This document shows, piece by piece, positions 1 through 6,088 of a DNA stretch of 14,710 nucleotides. Numbering within the stretch: position 1 is the stretch's first letter; every line of letters starts with the position of its first letter. A program made the position numbers and the translations under genes. Under the pieces are notes generated by a model. The model worked only from the letters and a program-made list of their open reading frames with translations, searched no databases and had not been told where the DNA came from. Origin of the DNA: SBAX01 sp043806315 (lineage in GTDB: Bacteria > Planctomycetota > Phycisphaerae > UBA1845); NCBI GenBank assembly GCA_043806315.1, contig JAZDHF010000250.1, forward strand, positions 1 through 14,710. Reading direction: 5' to 3'.

Positions 1-41
1 GCTTGGAAGGCGAACGATTCTTGGGTACACTCTGTTTCCAT
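1..41 (-). CDS. IS1380-family-like transposase, first 13 codons only
   Basis: Reading the minus strand from 41, the codons give METECTQESFAFQ before the window ends. This resembles the conserved N-terminus of IS1380-family DDE transposases, which commonly begin with a T-E-C-T-Q then F-x-F-Q pattern; this is a memory-based comparison. The start is supported by GGAGGAG with an 8-nt spacer. An IS1380 transposase would normally run to roughly 400-470 residues, so nearly all of it lies outside the window. The frame points the same way as the metallophosphoesterase it interrupts. Confidence 0.55.
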   Translation of the reverse strand, partial: METECTQESFAFQ

Positions 42-136
42 ACAGGCTGCTCCTCCATAAACGGTAAGCCCTTGAAACTACAGGTGTTATCGCACAGAGG
101 GCAGCCTGTTTCTATCCCCTCGGTGAGAAATGCGGG
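1..136 (-). mobile_element. End of an IS1380-family-like insertion sequence (partial)
   Basis: Three signals on the minus strand point to the 5' end of an insertion sequence running off the window. A start codon at 41-39 opens a transposase-like reading frame. A strong Shine-Dalgarno (GGAGGAG, plus-strand 50-56) lies 8 nt before it. The outer boundary near 136 reads CCCGCATTTCTCAC on the minus strand, which resembles IS1380-type ends as I remember them. The boundary coincides with the point where the neighbouring metallophosphoesterase loses its family sequence. A 9-bp inverted repeat (42-50 with 101-109, extended by 52-55 with 97-100) lies between transposase and end. The exact terminal base and target duplication cannot be fixed because the other end is outside the window. 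Confidence 0.6.
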
Positions 137-608
137 CTAAGAGGATGGTCGGCCCCAAGGCGGGCTCCCTTCGCAGGGCTGCGTCGAGGTCTTCCGTCCT
201 GCGGCCGGATTGGTCCACGCCGGCCAGGGTCAGGCCCGCCCCCAGAGAGTCGAGGCTTACCGATTCGTTGCGCAAGAATCGCAAGGGCAAGTCGGCATCG
301 GCGAGGCGCGGGTCGTCGTGGTTGCCTAAGACGGCGTAGGCCGGGCGGCGCTGGGCGATGGGCTCAAAGAAGCGCCGCGTCAGCTCGGCGGCCCGTCGCC
401 ATTTCCAGCGGAAACTGCAGAAGTCACCGGTGACGAGGAGCAGGTCGTAGTCGAGGTCGGCCAGCAGGGTTTGGGCCGCCTCACTCGCTCGGTCCCAACG
501 CCGAAAGTGGAAGTCGGAGACGTGGGCCATGCGCAGGCCGTCCAGCCCGGAGGGTAGGCCGGTAAGGGGGACATTCACTTCTCGAGCGATGACCGCTTCG
601 CTGCTCAC
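87..608 (-). pseudogene. Metallophosphoesterase, C-terminally truncated by an IS insertion
   Basis: This is the N-terminal part of a calcineurin-like metallophosphoesterase of the YaeI/YkuE type. Visible metal-binding motifs are D-x-H (D32-H34), G-D (61-62) and G-N-H-D (95-98). The later histidine and the G-H-x-H motif that complete the dinuclear site are missing. Family members are usually about 260-300 residues; this frame gives 173. Roughly the last 15 residues (after the ILLA near residue 158, position about 135) are translated from insertion-sequence DNA rather than family sequence. The start is a GTG at 608-606 with a weak GGAA upstream; the nearby ATG at 628-626 hits a stop after seven codons. 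No active enzyme is expected unless the rest survives beyond the insertion and is somehow rejoined. Confidence 0.75.
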
Positions 609-865
609 GATCGTTCACTTTTCCGCATGGGGCGCCGTCACGTCATAGTTGTATCGCCCCGCGGGACAAGGTGCGATTGTCGATTGGCGATTGACGATTG
701 TCGATTGGGGGCCCGTGCATCCGGGCCTTTACCCACTACATAGGCAGGCCGTTAACCGGTTGGTTGTAGGAGACCGGATGGGGTACAATAAGTGGCAAGC
801 CCCTCGAGCCGTTGGGACCCGGGGGGACGGCACTTAAGGTCAGTGCCTGCCGGAGTCGCAAGGAT
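609..865. other. Divergent intergenic region with short repeats
   Basis: This 257-bp gap separates the minus-strand phosphoesterase start from the plus-strand TIR-Nudix gene. It contains a run of GATTG-type repeats, including a 14-nt unit (CGATTGTCGATTGG) present at 674-687 and again at 695-708. A candidate promoter for the TIR-Nudix gene lies near its right end. I see no convincing ORF or RNA gene in it. Confidence 0.5.
760..789 (+). promoter_or_regulatory. Candidate sigma70-type promoter for the TIR-Nudix gene
   Basis: TACAAT at 784-789 is a good -10 match, with TTGGTT at 760-765 as a weak -35 and an 18-nt spacer. Predicted transcription start is near 796, giving a leader of about 70 nt. 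The -35 match is poor, so only the -10 is persuasive. Confidence 0.3.
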
Positions 866-2152
866 ATGCCTGAGTTCGCCTACGACGTGTTCCTGAGCCA
901 CAGCTCGAAGGACAAGGCGGTTGTCCGTGCTGTCGCCGAGCGGCTGCGGGCGGACGGCCTGCGCGTGTGGTTCGATGAATGGGAAATCAAAGCTGGCGAC
1001 AGCATCCCGGCGAAGCTCGAGGAAGGGCTGGAGCACTCGCGCGTGCTCGTGCTCTGCATGTCCGCCAGTGCCTTCGGGTCCGACTGGACGCAGTTGGAGG
1101 CCGGCACGTTCCGGTTTCGTGACCCGCTGAACCAGGAGCGCCGCTTCATTCCCCTGCGGCTCGACGACGCCCCCATCAAAGGCTCCCTGGCGCAGTTCTT
1201 TTACATCAACTGGCTCCCGGCGGACCGCGAGCACGAGTATGCGAAGCTCCTCGAAGCCTGCCGTCCAACAGAGAAACATGTTCGGTCGCTGCCAGGGGCC
1301 ATACGGAGCTTTGGCGTCGATCCTCACCAATATCCGCCGGAAGTTCAGTCCATGCTACTTGATGCAAACCGCTTCGAGCTCAATGGGGATTTTTGGGATG
1401 CGCAGGCGAAGTTCGATGAAGCCATTGGAACACTACAGAATTGTAGATTTTGCGGCGTTGAAATGGTCGCCGCGCTGACGGTCCGATCCGACTTCAACTG
1501 GCGACTTGGCGAAGATCTCAGGAGAGAATACAAAGGTACAGCAGAGCCTACACTTGTCAAGGTCTTCGACGAGCAAAACCGATATTTGTACAGCAAGCCG
1601 AAGAAAGAGGTGCATACCGGCAGACTACTCCACCACACTGTGATTCTACTCGTGCATGTCGATGGACAGGTTGTGTTCTATCGCCGCCATCGGCTACAGA
1701 CTTTCCCCAACAAGCTTGATTTCTTTGGGGGACACACTGCTGACGTGGATTCATCGCCTGCAGATACGGCCCGCCGCGAAGCCAACGAAGAACTGCAACT
1801 CTATGCTCACGGGAACAGGTTGCGCATCCCAGACCATTGGATCCATCTTGTCGGTGATGAGCATCAATTCGTTTGGAATGCGCCGGAGAACCGTGAGAGA
1901 TCGACGTTGTTCGTCGTTGAACTTCCGAGACATCCCGGCATTTCTCTTCGGGTCAGTGACGAAGCTGCGGACGGTCAGCGTATTGTATCAATCCCTGACT
2001 ACGAAGTGGACTCTCTTTCAAACCTTCTGAAGGCATACACGAGCAGACAGGAAGAGTTTGCAGATGGCGCAGAACGAGTCTTGATCGAGATCGAGAGGAA
2101 CAACCAAGTGCGCATGCAACTCGCCCGATGGTTTCCGGACATTGTAACCTGA
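866..2152 (+). CDS. TIR domain-Nudix hydrolase fusion protein
   Basis: The product has 428 residues. Residues 4-135 form a TIR domain, beginning with Y-D-V-F-L-S-H-S. It includes W-F-D-E-W at 35-39 and the S-x-W-x-x-x-E pattern ending at E78, the position of the catalytic glutamate in NAD-cleaving TIR domains. A linker with helical, TPR-like sequence (about 160-192) and a C-x-x-C (C193, C196) follows. Residues about 252-395 form a Nudix domain: G288-G289, then R-E-A-N-E-E at 304-309, one residue longer than the canonical box and with Asp in place of its first Glu. TIR enzymes are known to turn NAD+ into ADP-ribose or its cyclic forms, and Nudix proteins often hydrolyse or bind ADP-ribose, so the product may make and then process or sense a nucleotide signal; that is inference. 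ATG 866 is preferred over an upstream TTG at 812 because TIR homology starts at once; its SD (AAGGA) is unusually close. The Nudix half is visibly less GC-rich than the TIR half. A role in phage defence is possible but unproven. Confidence 0.85.
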   Translation: MPEFAYDVFLSHSSKDKAVVRAVAERLRADGLRVWFDEWEIKAGDSIPAKLEEGLEHSRVLVLCMSASAFGSDWTQLEAGTFRFRDPLNQERRFIPLRLDDAPIKGSLAQFFYINWLPADREHEYAKLLEACRPTEKHVRSLPGAIRSFGVDPHQYPPEVQSMLLDANRFELNGDFWDAQAKFDEAIGTLQNCRFCGVEMVAALTVRSDFNWRLGEDLRREYKGTAEPTLVKVFDEQNRYLYSKPKKEVHTGRLLHHTVILLVHVDGQVVFYRRHRLQTFPNKLDFFGGHTADVDSSPADTARREANEELQLYAHGNRLRIPDHWIHLVGDEHQFVWNAPENRERSTLFVVELPRHPGISLRVSDEAADGQRIVSIPDYEVDSLSNLLKAYTSRQEEFADGAERVLIEIERNNQVRMQLARWFPDIVT

Positions 2153-2163
2153 AGTACACGCTC

Positions 2164-2280
2164 ATGCCGGATGATCTTCTATACGACGTTTTCTTGAGCC
2201 ACAGCGCGAAGGGAGAGGTGGTGATGCGGTTGCTGGCTGAGCTGATCCGGCAGGGCGGGCTGAAGGTGACGCAGAGATAA
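2164..2280 (+). pseudogene. TIR-domain gene remnant (38 codons)
   Basis: Eleven bases after the TIR-Nudix stop, an ATG opens a frame beginning MPDDLLYDVFLSHSAK, clearly the first strand and helix of a second TIR domain. It then reads about 20 more residues and stops at 2278-2280, just where the next TIR strand (L-K-V-W-F-D-E in the upstream gene) should follow. The catalytic glutamate region is absent. It has diverged from the upstream TIR, so it is not a recent local duplication. No ribosome binding site is visible. It is best read as debris of a TIR gene that lost most of its length by deletion. Confidence 0.7.
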
Positions 2281-2288
2281 AGGCGACG

Positions 2289-2477
2289 ATGAAAGAAATG
2301 AGTGGAATCCCCCAAGGTTTGAAGCTTCGGAGGACACTTCGAGGCCATGCGAAGAGAATTTTCAGGATAGCGTGGTCACCTGATGGATCTCTTCTGGCAT
2401 CCGGATCGGCTGACCAGACGATACGTCTATGGGACAGCGAGGGGGGGGGGTTCTCGATTGGAGATGTCAGGATTTGA
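2289..2477 (+). pseudogene. WD40-repeat protein remnant (62 codons)
   Basis: The frame contains one clear WD40 blade: R-T-L-R-G-H, then I-A-W-S-P-D-G, L-L-A-S-G-S-A-D and T-I-R-L-W-D. After the first blade it enters a 10-G tract (2441-2450), then a stop at 2475-2477. A functional WD40 propeller needs about six or seven blades, so this is a fragment. It is in a different frame from the TIR remnant only 8 bp upstream. Planctomycetal and cyanobacterial proteins that join WD40 blades to a TIR domain are known, so the two pieces may derive from one gene or from two neighbours. A short expressed peptide cannot be excluded, but nothing suggests it. Confidence 0.65.
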
Positions 2478-2508
2478 GAAGGGCATCGTCACCGGGGAGG
2501 GCCGCTGG

Positions 2509-2537
2509 TCGCCATCGGTCTTCCGGCGGGGTAGTAT
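2509..2537 (+). promoter_or_regulatory. Candidate promoter for birA
   Basis: TCGCCA (2509-2514) and TAGTAT (2532-2537) are separated by 17 nt and match the sigma70 consensus at four of six positions each. The start codon lies only 9 nt after the -10, so the mRNA would be leaderless or nearly so. No Shine-Dalgarno precedes the ATG, which fits. Confidence 0.3.
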
Positions 2538-2546
2538 TCCTTGGCC

Positions 2547-3188
2547 ATGACACCCGCGCAGGCGTTTTATCTCGACTCCGTGGACTCGACGAACGAGGCG
2601 GCCAAACGACTGATCCATGATCGCAGGATTCACTCGCCCGCCTATGTCGTCGCGCGGGAGCAGACCGCAGGCCGAGGACAACGCGGACGTCTCTGGCTTT
2701 CCCCGCGCGATGCCGGAATCTATTTGACCGTCGTGGACTTCCCGGATTCGACGGCCGCCCCGGCCCCACAGGACTTCACCCTGGGCGCCGCGCACGCGTG
2801 TGTCGAAGCCCTGCGGCAATGCGCCGGCGTCGAGGTGTCCATCAAACCGATCAACGACCTCTACGTCGGGCGCCGCAAACTCGGCGGGATTCTCACCGAG
2901 GTTGTCATGGAGGGCGATTTCATCCGCGCGCTGCTGACAGGAATCGGGATCAACGTCCGCATCGCGCCCCGTCCGCTGCCGCGAGACGCGGCGGAACCGA
3001 TCTCCCTGCAAGAACTGATCCCGCCCGCGCAGTTCTCTTATTTTGACGGCCGCCACTTGGTCATGGAGATCGTCCGCCGGGTCCTCTCCTCGAACGCCGT
3101 CGTTGCCCGCGGCGACGTCTTACAAGTGCAGGGCGAGTGGGAACGACACCGGCTCCCCGACGCGGCGAGTGTTGATCTACGAACCTAG
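2547..3188 (+). CDS. birA: Biotin--[acetyl-CoA-carboxylase] ligase, catalytic domain only
   Basis: This enzyme makes biotinyl-AMP and transfers biotin to the carboxyl-carrier lysine of acetyl-CoA carboxylase and similar enzymes. The 213-residue protein has the family motifs in order: S-T-N (14-16), the adenylate-binding loop G-R-G-Q-R-G-R-L-W (42-50), K-P-I-N-D-L (100-105, replacing the usual K-W-P-N-D-L) and K-L-G-G-I-L (111-116) with the conserved lysine, then G-I-G-I-N-V. There is no N-terminal winged helix, so it is the non-repressor class. The small C-terminal SH3-like domain also seems missing, since usual lengths are about 240-330. ATG 2547 is chosen over a TTG two codons earlier. It is the first gene of a plus-strand run; the next gene starts 30 bp after its stop. 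Confidence 0.85.
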   Translation: MTPAQAFYLDSVDSTNEAAKRLIHDRRIHSPAYVVAREQTAGRGQRGRLWLSPRDAGIYLTVVDFPDSTAAPAPQDFTLGAAHACVEALRQCAGVEVSIKPINDLYVGRRKLGGILTEVVMEGDFIRALLTGIGINVRIAPRPLPRDAAEPISLQELIPPAQFSYFDGRHLVMEIVRRVLSSNAVVARGDVLQVQGEWERHRLPDAASVDLRT

Positions 3189-3218
3189 CCCGGTCCACTC
3201 CCCCAGCGCGAGATACGC

Positions 3219-5138
3219 ATGTCCGTCATTCCCGCGTCGCCGTCGCCCCTCCTCGGACCTCCGCACCGTTTCACAGTTGGGTTGGGGGTCATTGGCGCGC
3301 TCGCCTTTGCCCTCTCCATCCTCACGATTCAGTCAGTCCAGTTCAACGTCGCCAATTATACTACCGTCCGTGTGCTTGAGGACCGCTATTGGCCTCCGGT
3401 CGTCTTCGTCGGCTCGGTTTTCGCATCCCTCATCGCCCTGTGTGTTTGGTCCGCGCGATCGCAAACCGGTCGGCATTCCTGGTCGCTCGCCGCGTCCCTT
3501 CTCTGCCCATTTGTTGTCACGATCCCGTTAGGGTGTTACGCGTTTTGTGATCGGCTTCCCCCGTTCGCGCTCACCTGGACGTTCATTCTGGGCGCCGGAT
3601 GGGTCGCATTGCGGGCGGGTGTCCGTTTACGGCCCGCCCCAGTTCCCGCATCCGCCCACACCCGGGTTTTGCTCTCTTTAATCCTCCTAATCGGCGCGGC
3701 GACTCTTCTTCATACGCGCATACAGATCAACTTCTTTGAGCATTTCATGCTCGGCCATTCGGACATTGGGCATTTCACGGAAGAACTAAAAAACTGCCTT
3801 GCCGGGCGCGGCCTGCGCTCCGACAGTTTCGAGAACACTCGACTGGGTTGGCATTTCACGCCCCTTCTTTACGTGCTCGCCCCGGGATATGCTCTTTGCC
3901 GCTCTCCCGTTTACCTTATGGTTTGTGGACCTCTCCTATTGCATTTGCCCGCCATTCCCATTTATTTCCTTGCCCGGCGGCGGTCCGGCTCCGTTCGCGT
4001 TGCATGGCTGTTCGCCGTTGCATGGCTTGTGCACCCCTCTCTGAGCAGAATGGTCTACGCCAACACCTACGGCTTCGCATGGATATATATGTCCGTCCCC
4101 TTACTGGCCTTCATGTTGGCGGCGTTTTTGACGGGACGTCGACGCATGGCCTGTATGTTGTTGCTGTTGGTATGGATGTGTGAGGAAACCACGACAGCGG
4201 TTACGTTCGGATTGGGCCTCTGTCTGGCGATCTTCACAACTCATCGCAAGACGGGATTCCTGATCGCCGTAGGGTCGCTCGCCTATTTCCTATTGTGCGT
4301 GGAGTTGTTCATTCCCCATTTCTCCGCGGCTGGGAGATACGAACGCACGGAGCTATTCGGCGGTCTGGGAAAGTCGATGATCGAGGTTCTGGCCGCGGCG
4401 TTCACGAAGCGTGATGCGTTTTTCGCGCGCCTTTTCCGCCCCCAGGGCTTGTATTACATCCTCACCCTTGTCATTCCCATGGCCCTTCTCCCCCTCCGTG
4501 GCTGGCGTATCACCTTGGCCGTGGTTCCGACGCTTGTCCTCATTCTCCTGCTGCAAAACACAGAGTGGGTGAGCATTAAGTTCTGGCATCAGGCGACCAT
4601 CCTGCCTGTGCTCTTCGTCGCGGGGCTTGTGGGTGCGGCCGACACTCGAAACCCGGGGCAATGGTTCAACGGCCTGGTGCGCCGCCTATGCGGCGATCCG
4701 ACCGCGACGGACGCGGCGTTGCTTCGCGGATTCGCGGTCGCCGCCGTCGTTTGCGCTTGTCTCGGACACTACCTGTATGGCTTTTCGCCCGTCAGCCGTT
4801 TTTACACAGCCCACGCCAACGACCCCTTCCTCCAATCGCCGGACGCCCGGCTGCCGGTGGTTCAGCGACTGCGCGCCGAGATACCCTTGAACCGGACAGT
4901 CCTCGCAACAGAGCGACTGGGCGCTCATTTCACGGATTACCGCCGTCTCTACACGGGACGCCGGATCCGCCCCGCCGATTTCGTCGTCATCGACCGCAGC
5001 GACCAATGGGATACCTCGGGGCTTCCCGCTCGTTGGACGCAATTCCAATCCGACCCGCAGTACCGTCTCTTTGAGGAGGACGACAGCATCATCGTGTTCG
5101 AGCGTCGGCCCGACGCACCGCCCGCGCCCCCTGATTAG
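3219..5138 (+). CDS. DUF2079 family integral membrane protein
   Basis: The 639-residue protein is dominated by hydrophobic segments, the first near residues 20-40. It carries the DUF2079 signature: H-S-D-I-G-H-F-T-E-E-L at 180-190, then W-H-F-T-P-L-L-Y-V-L-A-P at 211-222, followed by further membrane helices and a soluble C-terminal part from about residue 540. DUF2079 proteins have a GT-C-like fold plan and are thought to be membrane glycosyltransferase relatives, but substrates are unknown. ATG 3219 has only a weak GAGA upstream. The 30-bp gap after birA suggests co-transcription. No partner glycosylation genes are present, although a second large membrane protein of comparable plan lies two genes downstream. 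Confidence 0.8.
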   Translation: MSVIPASPSPLLGPPHRFTVGLGVIGALAFALSILTIQSVQFNVANYTTVRVLEDRYWPPVVFVGSVFASLIALCVWSARSQTGRHSWSLAASLLCPFVVTIPLGCYAFCDRLPPFALTWTFILGAGWVALRAGVRLRPAPVPASAHTRVLLSLILLIGAATLLHTRIQINFFEHFMLGHSDIGHFTEELKNCLAGRGLRSDSFENTRLGWHFTPLLYVLAPGYALCRSPVYLMVCGPLLLHLPAIPIYFLARRRSGSVRVAWLFAVAWLVHPSLSRMVYANTYGFAWIYMSVPLLAFMLAAFLTGRRRMACMLLLLVWMCEETTTAVTFGLGLCLAIFTTHRKTGFLIAVGSLAYFLLCVELFIPHFSAAGRYERTELFGGLGKSMIEVLAAAFTKRDAFFARLFRPQGLYYILTLVIPMALLPLRGWRITLAVVPTLVLILLLQNTEWVSIKFWHQATILPVLFVAGLVGAADTRNPGQWFNGLVRRLCGDPTATDAALLRGFAVAAVVCACLGHYLYGFSPVSRFYTAHANDPFLQSPDARLPVVQRLRAEIPLNRTVLATERLGAHFTDYRRLYTGRRIRPADFVVIDRSDQWDTSGLPARWTQFQSDPQYRLFEEDDSIIVFERRPDAPPAPPD

Positions 5139-5212
5139 CGGCGCGCGGGTTGTAGCCGCGGGCCGTGCGACGAGCGCCCCGACCGTCTCCGCCCTTCTTC
5201 CCAGACCGACGG

Positions 5213-5241
5213 TTGACGGGACCGGAGCAGACTTGCACAAT
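5213..5241 (+). promoter_or_regulatory. Sigma70-type promoter before the crotonase gene
   Basis: TTGACG (5213-5218), a 17-nt spacer and CACAAT (5236-5241) make a good match to the vegetative consensus. The start of transcription would be near 5248, about 37 nt before the ATG at 5285, with a GAGG Shine-Dalgarno at 5275-5278. This is the only promoter-like sequence seen in the 146-bp gap after the DUF2079 gene, so the crotonase and the following membrane gene probably form their own unit. Confidence 0.5.
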
Positions 5242-5284
5242 CGGCGGCGACGAGAACGACGATTCCCGACTGACGAGGCCGAAA

Positions 5285-6085
5285 ATGCCCGAGAAGCCGG
5301 CGAAACTCTTGATCGAAAACGACGGCGCGGTCCGGACCCTGCGATTGAACCGGCCGGACTCGCTCAACGCCCTGGACGATGATTCGCTCAAGGCGTTGGC
5401 CCGGGCCGTCGCCGATGCAGACAGGGACAAGACCGTCCGCTGCGTTGTCGTGACCGGCGCGGGGCGGGGGTTTTGCAGCGGCCAGGACCTCGCGGACGTG
5501 GACGCCCGGTACAAATCGAGCGAACCGATCGAACTCGGCGCGCACCTCCGCGAGCGTTATAACCCGATCATCACGCGCCTACGGACGATGGAAAAGCCGA
5601 TCATCGCCTCGGTCAACGGGGTCGCCGCCGGGGCGGGATGCAGCCTGGCGTTGGCTTGCGATATCCGCATCGCAGCCGAATCCGCGAGCTTCATTGAGGC
5701 CTTCGTCAACATCGGGCTGGTGCCCGATGCAGGCAGCACGTTCCTCCTTCCCCGGCTCATCGGCGTCGCACGGGCAATGGAGATGGCGTTCACCGGACGC
5801 AAAGTAACCGCGGCGGAGGCTCTGCAGATCGGGCTGGTGAACCAAGTCGTCCCCGACGATCAATTGGCCGCGGCGACGAAGAAGCTCGCCGACAAGCTCG
5901 CGGGCTTGCCCACCCGTGCAATCGGTCTTGCGAAACGGGCGATCAACGCCGCGTGGCGCGCCGACCTGGAAACACAGCTTGATTATGAGGCCATGCTGCA
6001 GACCACCGCGGGGCAGACGCACGATCACCGCGAGGGAGTGACGGCCTTCCTCGAAAAGCGTCCGGCACAATTCCGAGGCGAATGA
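5285..6085 (+). CDS. Enoyl-CoA hydratase/isomerase family protein, PaaG-like isomerase
   Basis: This is a crotonase-fold CoA enzyme of 266 residues, the usual length. Oxyanion-hole segments are F-C-S-G-Q-D-L (63-69) and A-A-G-A-G-C-S-L (114-121). The two glutamates that catalyse hydration in classical enoyl-CoA hydratase are both replaced, by S120 and F140. The aspartate of G-L-V-P-D-A-G (D148) is present, as in PaaG, the phenylacetate-pathway ring-epoxide isomerase, and in other enoyl-CoA isomerases. The C-terminal H-R-E-G-V-T-A-F-L-E-K-R-P (248-260) is typical of the PaaG/PaaB branch. Isomerisation rather than hydration is therefore likely. ATG 5285 has GAGG six bases upstream. No other phenylacetate gene is in the window, so the physiological substrate is open. 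The next gene begins 3 nt after its stop. Confidence 0.85.
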   Translation: MPEKPAKLLIENDGAVRTLRLNRPDSLNALDDDSLKALARAVADADRDKTVRCVVVTGAGRGFCSGQDLADVDARYKSSEPIELGAHLRERYNPIITRLRTMEKPIIASVNGVAAGAGCSLALACDIRIAAESASFIEAFVNIGLVPDAGSTFLLPRLIGVARAMEMAFTGRKVTAAEALQIGLVNQVVPDDQLAAATKKLADKLAGLPTRAIGLAKRAINAAWRADLETQLDYEAMLQTTAGQTHDHREGVTAFLEKRPAQFRGE

Positions 6086-6088
6086 CCG

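Noticed and set aside
1..109. attC/integron recombination site, suggested by the inverted repeat
   Set aside because: No RYYYAAC/GTTRRRY core sites are present; the insertion-sequence explanation fits better.
812..865. TTG start adding 18 residues to the TIR-Nudix protein
   Set aside because: The extension has no TIR homology and overlaps the expected leader; the ATG at 866 begins right at the TIR domain.
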